Positions 34,151-43,066 of a stretch of 64,000 nucleotides of DNA are shown piece after piece. The notes under the pieces were generated by a model. It made no database searches and had not been told where the DNA came from. It saw nothing but the letters and a program-made list of their open reading frames with translations. The position numbers were made by a program, and so were the translations under genes. Source of the DNA: Paraburkholderia xenovorans LB400 (GTDB taxonomy: Bacteria; Pseudomonadota; Gammaproteobacteria; Burkholderiales; Burkholderiaceae); the NCBI RefSeq assembly GCF_000013645.1, contig NC_007952.1, forward strand, positions 2,976,001 through 3,040,000, written 5' to 3'. Within the stretch, counting starts at the first letter, position 1. Every line of letters begins with the position of its first letter.

Positions 34151-34810
34151 ATGCACGGATTCGCCACGCAGATCATCAACTTTCTGGCCGCCATCCTGCT
34201 GCTATTGTCGTTTGCGATGCTCAGCCAGCGCCGGATCCTGTCACTGATCCACCTCTACACACTGCAAGGCCTGACGCTCGTATCCGCCAACCTGGTACTC
34301 GGATACGTGACCGCCGACTCGCACCTCTACATTTCCGCGCTCCTGACCCTCGTGCTCAAGGTCGGCCTGATTCCCTGGATTCTCTACAAGCTCGTGCAGC
34401 GGCTCAATGTCCGGACGGATGTCGAACCGCTCCTCAACATTCCCGCCACACTGCTGGTGGGCATCGTGCTCGTGATCATCGCGTTCAACGTTGCCTCGCC
34501 GGTCAGTCTGCTTGCGTCGTCGGTCGCGCGCGGCACGCTCGGCATTGCGCTTGCCTGCGTGCTGCTGTCGTTCATGATGATGATCACGCGCGCCAAGGCG
34601 ATTCCCCAGGTAATCGGCTTCCTCTCGATGGAAAACGGCCTGTTTTTCGCCGCGGCGGCGGCGACGAACGGTATGCCGATGATCGTCGAACTCGGCATCG
34701 GGCTCGATGTGCTGGTCGGCCTTCTGATTCTCGGCGTGTTCATGTTTCAGATTCGCGAGCAGTTCGACAGTCTGGACATTCATCACCTTGAAAAACTCAA
34801 AGATGACTGA
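34151..34810 (+). CDS. hyfE: Hydrogenase-4 subunit E-like (NuoK-containing)
   Basis: A 219-residue membrane protein of the HyfE family: six or so spans, with a NuoK-like part carrying LTLVLKVGLIPWIL and FLSMENGLFFAAAA, where a buried glutamate replaces the NuoK acidic residue. It starts directly after the hyfC stop and overlaps hyfF by 8 bp. It should be part of the ion-translocating membrane arm. Confidence 0.9.
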   Translation: MHGFATQIINFLAAILLLLSFAMLSQRRILSLIHLYTLQGLTLVSANLVLGYVTADSHLYISALLTLVLKVGLIPWILYKLVQRLNVRTDVEPLLNIPATLLVGIVLVIIAFNVASPVSLLASSVARGTLGIALACVLLSFMMMITRAKAIPQVIGFLSMENGLFFAAAAATNGMPMIVELGIGLDVLVGLLILGVFMFQIREQFDSLDIHHLEKLKDD

Positions 34811-36263
34811 AGCCTGGGTACTGCTACTGGTTTTCGCGATCCCGCTGTTCGCGGGCGCAAGTCTGGCGCTCGTGGGACAACACCACGTGGCGGCGGAACT
34901 CAATGTCGGGTTCAGTTTCCTGACCTTTGCCGCCGCTGCGCTGCTCGCCGCGCAAACCGTGGCGCACGGACCTGCATTCGCGCTCGGCAAGCTCTTCTTC
35001 GTCGATCCGCTCAATGTATTTCTGGTCGCGCTGACGGCCTTTGTCGGCTGGACCACGTCGATCTTCTCGAAGCCGTACATGCGCATCGAACGGGACCGCG
35101 GCAGGATGACCGGCCCGCGCATGCGCCTCTACCACAGCATGTACCAGCTGTTCATCTTCGCGATGCTGCTCGCGCTGCTCACCAACAACATGGGCATTCT
35201 GTGGGTCGCGATGGAAGCCGCCACGCTTGCTACCGTGCTGCTCGTCAGCGTATATCGCACCGCGGCCAGCCTCGAAGCCGCGTGGAAGTACTTCATTCTG
35301 TGCGGCGTCGGCATCGCACAGGCGCTGTTCGGCACGATCCTGCTCTATCTCGCGGCGAGCCGGCAGCTCGGCGGCGACGAAGCGCTGCTCTGGACCAGTC
35401 TGAACGCGGTCAAAGGAAGTCTCGACCCGACCATCATTTCGCTCGCGTTCGTGTTCCTGCTGATCGGCTACGGCACCAAGGTCGGCCTCGTGCCCATGCA
35501 CAACTGGCTGCCCGATGCGCATGCCGAAGGCCCCACGCCGATTTCGGCGGTGCTGTCCGGCCTGCTGCTCAATGTCGCGCTGTATGCGGTGCTGCGTTGC
35601 AAGGTGCTGGCCGACGGCGCGCTCCACAACGGCCTGCCGGGCAACCTGCTGATCGGCTTCGGGCTCGTCTCGGTGCTGGTCGCGACCTTTTCGCTGTTCC
35701 GGCAAAAAGACGTCAAGCGGCTCTTTTCGTATTCGTCGATCGAGCATATGGGCCTGATGACGTTCGCCTTCGGGCTCGGCGGCCCCATTGCGAGCTTCGC
35801 GGGCCTGCTGCACATGACGGTGCATTCGCTGGTGAAGTCGGCGATCTTCTTCACCGTCGGGCATGCGGCCCAGAAGGCCGGCACCCAGACGATCGACGAC
35901 ATTCGCGGCTTGTTGCGCGTCAGCCCAACCGTCGGATGGGGGATGATGCTCGGCACGCTCGCGATCCTCGGCATGCCGCCATTCGGCGTCTTCGCCAGCG
36001 AGTTCCTGATCCTGACCACCGCGATGCGCAAGCTGCCGTGGGCCACACCCTTTCTGCTGCTCGCCCTTGCCGTGGCGTTCGCGGCGATCTTCGCGCGCGT
36101 GCAGGGCATGGTGTTCGGCGATACGAGCGTCAAGCCTCTCGAACATTCGCCGGCGCTGCTGCCGGTGTTCGTCCATCTCGGCATCGGCCTGATGCTGGGG
36201 CTCTACATTCCTCCGTATCTTGCAACGTGGTATCGGCAAGCGGCGGCCATGATCGCGGGGTAA
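34803..36263 (+). CDS. hyfF: Hydrogenase-4 subunit F-like antiporter-type subunit
   Basis: A 486-residue NuoN/NuoL-type antiporter-like subunit. MGILWVAMEAATLATVLLVSVYR contains the key glutamate helix, GYGTKVGLVPMHNWLPDAHAEGPTPISAVLSG the lysine helix, and KDVKRLFSYSSIEHMGLM the following conserved turn. It is shorter than HyfB and lacks its C-terminal extension. The ATG at 34803 (MTEAWVL) overlaps hyfE; an upstream in-frame start at 34788 is less likely. With HyfB it gives the complex two antiporter-type subunits. Confidence 0.92.
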   Translation: MTEAWVLLLVFAIPLFAGASLALVGQHHVAAELNVGFSFLTFAAAALLAAQTVAHGPAFALGKLFFVDPLNVFLVALTAFVGWTTSIFSKPYMRIERDRGRMTGPRMRLYHSMYQLFIFAMLLALLTNNMGILWVAMEAATLATVLLVSVYRTAASLEAAWKYFILCGVGIAQALFGTILLYLAASRQLGGDEALLWTSLNAVKGSLDPTIISLAFVFLLIGYGTKVGLVPMHNWLPDAHAEGPTPISAVLSGLLLNVALYAVLRCKVLADGALHNGLPGNLLIGFGLVSVLVATFSLFRQKDVKRLFSYSSIEHMGLMTFAFGLGGPIASFAGLLHMTVHSLVKSAIFFTVGHAAQKAGTQTIDDIRGLLRVSPTVGWGMMLGTLAILGMPPFGVFASEFLILTTAMRKLPWATPFLLLALAVAFAAIFARVQGMVFGDTSVKPLEHSPALLPVFVHLGIGLMLGLYIPPYLATWYRQAAAMIAG

Positions 36264-36266
36264 CGC

Positions 36267-37814
36267 ATGCGCATCGAGGCATTCGGGCTTCCCAACCAGA
36301 CACGCCTGTCGGCATTCGCCGGCCGGTCGTCCGCATTTCTGGCGCGAGTCGATCCCGACACATGGATGAGAACGGCCAGGACCGCGCGTGAAAACGGCGG
36401 ACGGCTGATCTCTCTGTGGGGCAACGAAGAGGCAACCGGCACGTTTGCGATCTCCGCCGCTTACGCGCTGGAAGACGGCATTCTCTGGCTCGAAGCGCCG
36501 GTGGCCGCGCAGGGATATCCGGATCTCTCGACGGTGTTTCCCTGCGCGGCGCGCATGCAACGCGCTGTCTTCGATCTGCTCGGGCTCCGCGCGATTGGCG
36601 CCGCGGACAGCCGGCCGTGGCTGAATCACGGCAACTGGCCGCGCGACTACCATCCGCTGCAAAAACTGTCCTCGGGCGCGGAACGGTTCCAGTCTGGAGA
36701 GGAGGACTATCCCTTTGTTCGCGTGGATGGCGACGGTGTCCACGAAATCGCCGTAGGGCCGATCCACGCCGGCGTGATCGAGCCCGGGCACTTCCGCTTC
36801 TCGGTGGTCGGCGAAAAGGTACTGCGGCTTGAAGAACGATTCGGCTATGCCCATCGCGGCATCGAAAAGCTGTTCGAACGGACGCCTTTGCTGCTGGGTT
36901 ATCGGCTCGCGGGGCGAATTGCAGGAGACACGACTGTGGCCTTCTCGTGGGCTTATTGCATGGCCGTGGAGCGCGCGCTGGACGGAAGGATTCCGCCGCG
37001 CGCACAGTGGCTGCGTGCGCTGCTGCTCGAACGCGAGCGCATTGCCAACCATCTCGGCGACCTCGGCGCGCTCGGCAACGACGCCGGGTTCGCGTACGGC
37101 CTCGCGCAGTTCTCCCGGCTGAAGGAAGACTGGTTGCGCGTGAACGACCAGGCTTTCGGGCATCGCTATCTGATGGACCGGATCGTGCCCGGCGGTGTGT
37201 CGAAGGATATCGACTCGCGTTTCATCACGGCAATACAGACGCAGTGTGAGCGGATCGATACGGAAGTTCGCGTGATGCAGCGCATCTATGAGGATCAGTC
37301 GGGACTCCAGGATCGCTTCGCGGGCTCGGGGATTCTCTCCGCGGAAGTGGCGGAGCACTTCAGCGTGTGCGGACTCGTGGCGCGGGCAAGCAGCCGGAAA
37401 ACCGACGTACGTGTCGATCACCCGTACGCGCCTTATCACGAGGTGCCGGTGCAGATGGTCAGCGACGCGCGCGGTGACGTGGCGGCCCGCGTCGCGGTCC
37501 GCTTCGGTGAAATCTATGAATCGATCCGGTTGATCCAGACCCTGCTCGCCGGTCTGCCTGAAGGAGACATCGTCACGGTACTCGAACAGCGCGGGTCGCC
37601 GGCGCGTGGCGTGGGCTGGATCGAAGGCTGGCGCGGCGACGTGTTCGTCGCCCTCGAGACCGGCGCCGGCGGCACCCTTTCCCGCTGCCACTGCCATGAC
37701 CCGTCATGGCAGAACTGGCCTGCGCTGGAACACGCGATCATCGGCAATATCGTTCCCGATTTCCCGTTGATCAACAAGTCGTTCAATCTGAACTACGCGG
37801 GACACGACCTGTAA
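36267..37814 (+). CDS. hyfG: HyfG-like large subunit lacking NiFe ligands (NuoC-NuoD fusion)
   Basis: A 515-residue protein joining a NuoC-like N-terminus (about 1-160) to a NuoD/NiFe-hydrogenase-large-subunit-like part. In real HycE/HyfG the metal is held by a CxxC pair near the start of the large-subunit part and another near the C-terminus. Here the first is RIAGDTT (217-223) where HycE has RICGICG, and the second is KSFNLNYAG (504-512) where HycE has GSLDPCYSC. All four cysteines are gone, so it cannot bind NiFe. This identifies the complex as an energy-converting hydrogenase-related (Ehr) type, between complex I and group 4 hydrogenases. It starts 3 bp after hyfF and overlaps hyfI by 1 bp. 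Confidence 0.92.
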   Translation: MRIEAFGLPNQTRLSAFAGRSSAFLARVDPDTWMRTARTARENGGRLISLWGNEEATGTFAISAAYALEDGILWLEAPVAAQGYPDLSTVFPCAARMQRAVFDLLGLRAIGAADSRPWLNHGNWPRDYHPLQKLSSGAERFQSGEEDYPFVRVDGDGVHEIAVGPIHAGVIEPGHFRFSVVGEKVLRLEERFGYAHRGIEKLFERTPLLLGYRLAGRIAGDTTVAFSWAYCMAVERALDGRIPPRAQWLRALLLERERIANHLGDLGALGNDAGFAYGLAQFSRLKEDWLRVNDQAFGHRYLMDRIVPGGVSKDIDSRFITAIQTQCERIDTEVRVMQRIYEDQSGLQDRFAGSGILSAEVAEHFSVCGLVARASSRKTDVRVDHPYAPYHEVPVQMVSDARGDVAARVAVRFGEIYESIRLIQTLLAGLPEGDIVTVLEQRGSPARGVGWIEGWRGDVFVALETGAGGTLSRCHCHDPSWQNWPALEHAIIGNIVPDFPLINKSFNLNYAGHDL

Positions 37815-38347
37815 TGTGGCAACTTCTCAAACAGATCGCGCGGACCGGCACGCCCAACGAACGGGTGCCGCAAGCCGACGACTCGTGGCATACGGAGAGC
37901 CGGCAGATCCAGCAGGAGATCCTCGATGTGCTCGGGCGGGCCCTGTGCATCCGCGAAATCGACGCAGGCTCCTGCAATGGCTGCGAGCTGGAAATCAATG
38001 CGCTCAGCAATCCCTATTACAACATCGAAGGCCTGGGCATCCGCTTCGTCGCGAGTCCCCGCCATGCGGACATGCTGCTCGTTACCGGCCCGTTGACGCT
38101 GAACATGAGGGAAGCCGTGTGGCAGGCCTACGAGGCGACACCTCATCCCAAACTGGTGGTCGCCACCGGTGAATGTGCGTGCACGGGCGGCGTGTTCAGG
38201 GACAGCTATGCCGTCTGCGGGCCGCTCTCGACACTCCTTCCGGTCGACGTGACGATCCCTGGATGTCCGCCGCCGCCCATTGATATCCTGAGGGGGATTC
38301 TCACTGCGCTTCGTGCCGGGCATTCGACCGCTCCACGCAGCCCTTAA
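37814..38347 (+). CDS. hyfI: HyfI-like small subunit (NuoB family, N2-type cluster)
   Basis: A 177-residue NuoB/HyfI homologue with the four ligands of one 4Fe-4S cluster: Cys54 and Cys57 (GSCNGCELE), Cys121 (ATGECACTGG) and Cys151 (PGCPPPP). The cluster that in complex I passes electrons to quinone therefore appears intact, although the partner large subunit lacks NiFe. The start overlaps the hyfG stop as TAATG. It is the last gene of the operon and overlaps the convergent LysR gene by 4 bp. No ferredoxin-like (HyfA/HyfH) or formate dehydrogenase gene is present here. Confidence 0.92.
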   Translation: MWQLLKQIARTGTPNERVPQADDSWHTESRQIQQEILDVLGRALCIREIDAGSCNGCELEINALSNPYYNIEGLGIRFVASPRHADMLLVTGPLTLNMREAVWQAYEATPHPKLVVATGECACTGGVFRDSYAVCGPLSTLLPVDVTIPGCPPPPIDILRGILTALRAGHSTAPRSP

Positions 38348-39195
38348 ACCTTGATCTCCGCCCTCAGGAATTCGACCAATGCCAGTTGAAGCGCATTGAG
38401 CACGCCACCAGAGGTCACGAGCGCAAGCTCCGTGGGCGGCAACTGCGGCAAGCCCGCGCACAGGCGATGCTCAGGAAGCACCGCCGACGTGGGCAACACC
38501 GAAACCCCGAGCCCCGACGAAACCGCCGCCTGAATGCCAGTCAGACTTTGACTTCCAAACGCGATGCGCCAGCGCCGGAGTGCCTTGTCGAGGCTGCGAA
38601 TCGCGCGTTGCCGGTACACGCAGCCGTGAGGAAACAGCGCTAGCGGAATGGGTTCATCCGCCGACTCTTCCGGTAATTCGACGTTCCCGCCCCGCACCCA
38701 GACCAGCGATTCCGGCCAGGATGCGAGGCACTCGCCACTGCCCGGTTCGCGCTTGACCAACGCGATCTCGATCTCGCCCGCCGCCAGCTTGCGTTGCAGA
38801 TCGACACTCATTCCAGCAACCGTCTCCAGCCGCACGCCGGGTTTTGCCTTGACGAAACCCGACAGCATTGCCGACATGCGCCGCGCGTCGAAATCCTCCG
38901 GCACGCCGATGCGAACCGGCGTCAGCTCCACGTCGCTGACCAGCGCGTCCTGCGCTTCCTGCGCCAACGCGAGCAGCCGGCGCGCGTATTGGGCGAGCAA
39001 CTCGCCGTGCTCGGTCGCCGTGACCTGATTGCCGGTGCGATCGCGCAGCAGCAGAGTTCGGCCGACCAGCTCTTCCAGTTTGCGCACCTGCTGGCTCACC
39101 GTGGATTGTGTCCGGTGCACACGCTCGCCCGCGCGCGTGAAACTACCCTCGTCGACAACGCAAATCAGGGTGTTCAACAGTTCGAGATCCAGCAT
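38344..39195 (-). CDS. LysR-family transcriptional regulator
   Basis: A 283-residue LysR regulator: N-terminal winged helix (LNTLICVVDEGSFTRAGERVHRTQSTVSQQVRKLEELVGRTLLLRD) followed by an effector-binding domain from about 90. It is divergent from a HAD hydrolase and class II aldolase gene pair, which are its likely targets. A 12-bp perfect inverted repeat (39209-39261) lies in the shared control region. Its 3' end overlaps hyfI, but that is convergent and not evidence of shared function. Confidence 0.9.
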   Translation of the reverse strand: MLDLELLNTLICVVDEGSFTRAGERVHRTQSTVSQQVRKLEELVGRTLLLRDRTGNQVTATEHGELLAQYARRLLALAQEAQDALVSDVELTPVRIGVPEDFDARRMSAMLSGFVKAKPGVRLETVAGMSVDLQRKLAAGEIEIALVKREPGSGECLASWPESLVWVRGGNVELPEESADEPIPLALFPHGCVYRQRAIRSLDKALRRWRIAFGSQSLTGIQAAVSSGLGVSVLPTSAVLPEHRLCAGLPQLPPTELALVTSGGVLNALQLALVEFLRAEIKV

Positions 39196-39208
39196 GATCC
39201 GCTCGCTT

Positions 39209-39261
39209 CGTTATTTGAAATGCAACTGACACTTAGATTTTAATTTAATTTTCAAATAACG
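39209..39261. promoter_or_regulatory. Inverted repeat in the LysR/HAD intergenic region
   Basis: CGTTATTTGAAA (39209-39220) and TTTCAAATAACG (39250-39261) are exact reverse complements separated by 29 AT-rich bases. They sit between the divergent LysR gene and the HAD gene and are a good candidate for the regulator's recognition and activation sites. Confidence 0.55.
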
Positions 39262-39321
39262 TCCAATTTGACTAAGCTGAGCACAGATGAACACCCGAAC
39301 CCGTCTTTTTGCGAGCAGATC

Positions 39322-40026
39322 ATGTCACTTCAGAACACAAACCGCCCGCTGTGGCTCACTTTCGACTGCTACGGCACGCTGATTCAATGGGACGAAGGCC
39401 TGCGCGCCGCGGTCGATGAAATTCTCCGGACGAAACACGGCAATCACGTCGATCCGGCAAAACTGATCGAGGTCTATGACCGGCATGAACATGCGCTGGA
39501 GCAAACACCGCCGCATCGCTCGTTCCGCAAGGTAGCCGGCGACGGTTTGCGGCTCGCGCTGGAAGAACTCGGTCTGCACAGCGCTCAGGACGACGTTCGC
39601 GTGCTGACCGACGGCATCTCCGCGATGCCGCCGTTTCCCGAAGTCGTCTCCACGTTGCGGCGGCTGAAGGAGGAGGGCTATCGCCTCTGTATCGTGTCGA
39701 ATACCGACGACGACATCATCTCAGGCAACGTCGCGCAGCTTGGCGGCCATATCGACCGCGTGATAACCGCGCAGCAGGCCGGCGCGTACAAACCGGTGCG
39801 AAGACTCTTCGACTATGCTCATGAGCAACTCGGCGTAACGAAGGACGACGTCGTGCATATTTGTGCGAGTCCGCATCTGGACCACGCCGCCGCGCGCGAT
39901 ATCGGTTTTCGCTGCGTCTGGATCGATCGCGGAACGGGCCGCACCTTGCTGCCCGACTACACGCCCGACGCAACGCTCACGACACTCGATCAGGTGCCGC
40001 CGCTGTTCACTTCGCTTGGCTGGTAA
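39322..40026 (+). CDS. HAD-superfamily hydrolase (haloacid dehalogenase type II)
   Basis: A 234-residue HAD hydrolase. The nucleophile motif is TFDCYGTLI (Asp in FDCYG), motif II is IVSNTDDD, and motif III lies around AGAYKPVRRLF. The Asp-Cys-Tyr-Gly version and the cap-insertion pattern resemble L-2-haloacid dehalogenases, but the physiological substrate could be a phosphate ester. The ATG at 39322 is chosen; a TTG at 39268 has no good site. It is followed after 18 bp by a class II aldolase gene, suggesting a short catabolic operon under the divergent LysR regulator. Confidence 0.85.
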   Translation: MSLQNTNRPLWLTFDCYGTLIQWDEGLRAAVDEILRTKHGNHVDPAKLIEVYDRHEHALEQTPPHRSFRKVAGDGLRLALEELGLHSAQDDVRVLTDGISAMPPFPEVVSTLRRLKEEGYRLCIVSNTDDDIISGNVAQLGGHIDRVITAQQAGAYKPVRRLFDYAHEQLGVTKDDVVHICASPHLDHAAARDIGFRCVWIDRGTGRTLLPDYTPDATLTTLDQVPPLFTSLGW

Positions 40027-40044
40027 ATTTCAGAGGCAACGATC

Positions 40045-40833
40045 ATGGCGCATACACTTTTATCCGTCGGCTCCCCGGCGGCGTCACGCAACGTGCGACT
40101 CGATTCAGACGCTGTCATGCAGGCTCGTATCGAACTGGCCGCGTGCTTTCAGCTCGCGGCACTGCATGGCCTGGAGGAAGGGATCTGCAATCATTTCTCG
40201 GCCGTTGTCCCTGGCCACGACGACCTGTTCTTTGTGAATCCGTATGGCTACGCGTTCGGCGAAATCACCGCATCGCGACTTCTGGTTTGCGATGTCGACG
40301 GACAGGTGGTCGACGGTGAAGGGAAGCCGGAAGCAACTGCGTTTTATATCCATGCCCGATTGCACCGGTTGATGCCGCGCGTGAAAGCGGCGTTTCACAC
40401 GCACATGCCGAACGCCACAGCGCTCTGTTTGCTGGAGGGGCCGCCGCTGCTGTGGCTCGGGCAGACGGCATTGAAGTTTTACGGCCGCACCGCGGTCGAT
40501 GAGCATTACAACGGTTTGGCACTGGACGAATCGGAAGGGGACCGTATCGCGGCGGCGATGGGGGATGCGGACATCGTCTTTCTGAAGAATCACGGCGTGA
40601 TGGTGGCGGGCGCGAGCATCGCGCAAGCGTGGGACGACCTGTATTACCTGGAACGCGCAGCAGAGGTGCAACTCAAGGCGATGAGCGCCAATCGGGCACT
40701 CAAGCCCGTGCCTCACGATGTCGCGCAGCGCGCTTACGAGCAAATGCGCGTTGGAGATAAAGACAGCGCTCGCGCGCACCTCGACAGCGGTATGCGGGAA
40801 CTACATAGGCGCGGAATTGCGTTCGACAAGTGA
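40045..40833 (+). CDS. Class II aldolase/adducin family protein
   Basis: A 262-residue zinc-dependent class II aldolase-fold protein. AAFHTHMPNATALC gives two metal-ligand histidines and FLKNHGVMVAG the third. The N-terminal EEGICNHFSAVVPG loop binds the substrate phosphate or carboxylate in relatives such as fuculose-phosphate aldolase. The substrate is not evident. It is the second gene of the pair with the HAD hydrolase. Confidence 0.88.
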   Translation: MAHTLLSVGSPAASRNVRLDSDAVMQARIELAACFQLAALHGLEEGICNHFSAVVPGHDDLFFVNPYGYAFGEITASRLLVCDVDGQVVDGEGKPEATAFYIHARLHRLMPRVKAAFHTHMPNATALCLLEGPPLLWLGQTALKFYGRTAVDEHYNGLALDESEGDRIAAAMGDADIVFLKNHGVMVAGASIAQAWDDLYYLERAAEVQLKAMSANRALKPVPHDVAQRAYEQMRVGDKDSARAHLDSGMRELHRRGIAFDK

Positions 40834-40911
40834 GCGTGCTGGCGTTTTGGTGACAGACGGCGGATCTTCGTATGGCTCGGCATGAAAGTCCGTCGCGTCC
40901 TTTTTACAACG

Positions 40912-41439
40912 CTAATGCCGTTCGATCGTGTCCGAGCCCGGATCGGCCGGCGCAAGCGCGGCAGTAGATGACACAACCCGACGGCCATCCACTGTTTCAT
41001 GGCCGAGCAATCTGAAGATCATGCCTTCGAGTTGGGTCAGTTCGGCAGGCTTGCGGCATACGGCGTCGAAACCGGCCTCACTCATTTCCCTGAGGTAATC
41101 GGCAGTATCGAATGCGGTGTAGGCCAGAAGAGGAATTTTACCGGTCGCCTCGATTCTCCCAAGCGCCACCGCCACGCCGATGCCGGATAGACCCGGCATG
41201 GCGACATCCAGAACAATGCAGTCCGGTATCCACGCTCGCGCTTCTTTAAGTGCGTCCGAGCCGTGATAGACGGTTCGCACGCTCATTCCGCCGGCTTGCA
41301 GGTAGGCGCTAAGAGCGTCTGCCGACGGGCGCGAATCGTCGACGACGAGTACCCGAATAGGCGCCCCGTTCTGCAGGCGGCCGCTCTGGCTCGCGTTGGG
41401 ATCATTCTCGCGTTCCCGGTCTTCAAGATTGGAGTTCAT
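40912..41439 (-). CDS. Stand-alone response-regulator receiver protein
   Basis: A 175-residue single receiver domain: IRVLVVDDSRPSADALSAYL (acidic pair Asp34/Asp35), the phospho-acceptor Asp78 in CIVLDVAMPG, and KP in CRKPAEL. There is a 28-residue polar N-terminal tail and a short C-terminal tail, with no output domain, so it works through protein contacts or in a phosphorelay. The start at 41439 (MNSNLEDRE) was chosen over a longer frame. It lies 85 bp downstream of a phasin gene on the same strand. No histidine kinase is encoded nearby. Confidence 0.85.
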   Translation of the reverse strand: MNSNLEDRERENDPNASQSGRLQNGAPIRVLVVDDSRPSADALSAYLQAGGMSVRTVYHGSDALKEARAWIPDCIVLDVAMPGLSGIGVAVALGRIEATGKIPLLAYTAFDTADYLREMSEAGFDAVCRKPAELTQLEGMIFRLLGHETVDGRRVVSSTAALAPADPGSDTIERH

Positions 41440-41523
41440 ACGTTTTCTCGCACTGTTCACACAATGGCCCGGAACTGCTACCCGATAAGGACGCAACGCT
41501 CGCCTGCGGCCACCCGTTCCCGG

Positions 41524-42036
41524 CTAATGCAGATCGCTCCGAACGCCTTCCGGAGAAAGCACCTTGCCCGAGCTGTCCACGATCGCCACCCGTTGCGCGG
41601 CGGCGTTCGCTGATTGCGCCATCGCGAACTGGCTCGACTTGCCGAGCATCTCCCGGGCGTCGAATCCGATCGAGGCGAAGTCGAACATCTTCGCGAAGGT
41701 CTGAAGCGAACTTCCGAAGTGCTCCCGCACCGCCGAGGCAAGGTCGTTTCGCGTTTGAGCGGCAATGTCTTCCATATGCCGCCAGTATGCGAAGGTCTTC
41801 GTCACCGCGGCCGGTAACTGTTGCGACTGAAGATCGAATACCTCGCTCACCGATCGGGCAGAAAGTGCCGCGTCGGCTAGCGCCTGCTGCTCGGATAGCG
41901 AGGTTTTAATAGTCTGGACATTGAGTTCTGCAACTTTCTCGAGGCCTGCGAAAAGCTCGTTCGTGCAGGCAAAAGCTGCGTCGATGGCCGTTTCATTTTG
42001 ATGCGCGGAGAACTGGTTCGTGGTATCGGGGTACAT
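41524..42036 (-). CDS. Phasin family protein
   Basis: A 170-residue phasin that coats PHA granules. It is typical in length and helical pattern: FAGLEKVAELNVQTIKTSLSEQQALADAALSARSVSEVFDLQSQQLPAAVTKTFAYWRHMEDIA. No signal peptide or membrane span is present. Upstream sequence GGAGCCTC offers a ribosome-binding site. With the second phasin-like gene at 22576 and the phaC cluster, it shows how much PHA granule biology is packed into this region. Confidence 0.86.
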   Translation of the reverse strand: MYPDTTNQFSAHQNETAIDAAFACTNELFAGLEKVAELNVQTIKTSLSEQQALADAALSARSVSEVFDLQSQQLPAAVTKTFAYWRHMEDIAAQTRNDLASAVREHFGSSLQTFAKMFDFASIGFDAREMLGKSSQFAMAQSANAAAQRVAIVDSSGKVLSPEGVRSDLH

Positions 42037-42181
42037 AGAGGCTCCGTTGTGTGAGGCGCGCGCAGCGCCGGCATGCGGCGTTTCGAGGACAACCTGTCCG
42101 TGCTTTTCGCGCTACGCTGAAGACCGAACAGGTTGCGCCGTCGCCGTCATTTAACTGACGACCATCATTGCCGCCAGGGCT

Positions 42182-43066
42182 TTATTTCGTTACCGCGACA
42201 TCTTGCCCGGCGCCGAGGTCGGCACCGGTGACGGGGTCGATTCCGGTTGCAGAAGCCGTGCGCGCCGCCATTGCGCTCAACACTTCAACTTCCTCTTCAG
42301 ACACCTGAACGCTGGCGAGGCCATCGCCGCCGTCGACCGCCGGCTCGGGGTTCTCGACGAAGTCCCAGCCCGGCCCTTCATTCCACGGACCGCGCGGCGC
42401 ATCGTCGCCATCGGACATGTTGTAGTAGACGTTCGTGAATTCCGGAACGCCCGGCAATTTGCCTTGCGGGAAGTTAGGCTGGATCGAATGCAAGGCTTTT
42501 TCGAACGACTTCTGGTGGGCGATCTCGCGGGTCATCAGAAACCCGAGCGCTTCCTGGATGCCCGGATCATCGGTCACGTTGATCAGCCGTTCGTAGACGA
42601 TTTTTGCGCGCGCTTCCGCGGCGATATTGGATCGCAGATCCGCAGTCGGCTCGCCGATCGTGTCGATGTACGCGGCTGTCCACGGCACGCCCGCGGAGTT
42701 GGTCAACGCCGGGCCGCCACCGTAAAGCAGCGCGGTGATGTGCGAGTCGTTGCCGCCTCCGGTGAGCGAGCGGTACAGTTCCGCTTCCTGCTCGACGCCT
42801 TCTGCAAGCCGGCCCTTCGCGCCCTTGTTGAGCATCGCGACGATCGAACCGACGATCTCCAGGTGACTCAGTTCTTCCGTCGCGATATCGAACAGCATGT
42901 CGCGCCGACCCGGGTCGTCCTCGCTTACCGCCTGTGTGAAATATCGACACGCTGCGGCCAGTTCGCCCTGCGGGCCGCCGAACTGTTCGAGAAGCAGATT
43001 CGCAAGGCCGGGGTTGGGTGCGGCCACGCGGACGGTGTACTGAAGCCGTTTATTGTGCACAAACAT
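42182..43066 (-). CDS. Manganese catalase
   Basis: A 294-residue non-haem dimanganese catalase that dismutates hydrogen peroxide. The four-helix bundle carries likely Mn ligands Glu35, Glu65 and His68 (TEELSHLE), and the second set in EARAKIVYERL and EIAHQKSF. NVYYNMSDGDDAPRGPWNEG is the conserved C-terminal segment. The ATG at 43066 follows GGAGAAAT; a much longer open frame upstream is not similar to the family. The C-terminal tail of about 30 residues is unusual and polar. It belongs to a stress-related group with the phasin and receiver protein. Confidence 0.93.
   Translation of the reverse strand: MFVHNKRLQYTVRVAAPNPGLANLLLEQFGGPQGELAAACRYFTQAVSEDDPGRRDMLFDIATEELSHLEIVGSIVAMLNKGAKGRLAEGVEQEAELYRSLTGGGNDSHITALLYGGGPALTNSAGVPWTAAYIDTIGEPTADLRSNIAAEARAKIVYERLINVTDDPGIQEALGFLMTREIAHQKSFEKALHSIQPNFPQGKLPGVPEFTNVYYNMSDGDDAPRGPWNEGPGWDFVENPEPAVDGGDGLASVQVSEEEVEVLSAMAARTASATGIDPVTGADLGAGQDVAVTK

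Noticed and set aside
34824..37697. A 957-codon open frame antisense to hyfF and hyfG
   Set aside because: It is a third-position-GC shadow of real genes: Arg/His/Glu-rich, no recognisable domain, no ribosome-binding site.
36267..38347. A functional NiFe hydrogenase
   Set aside because: All four NiFe cysteines of the large subunit are replaced, and no maturation (hyp) genes are present.
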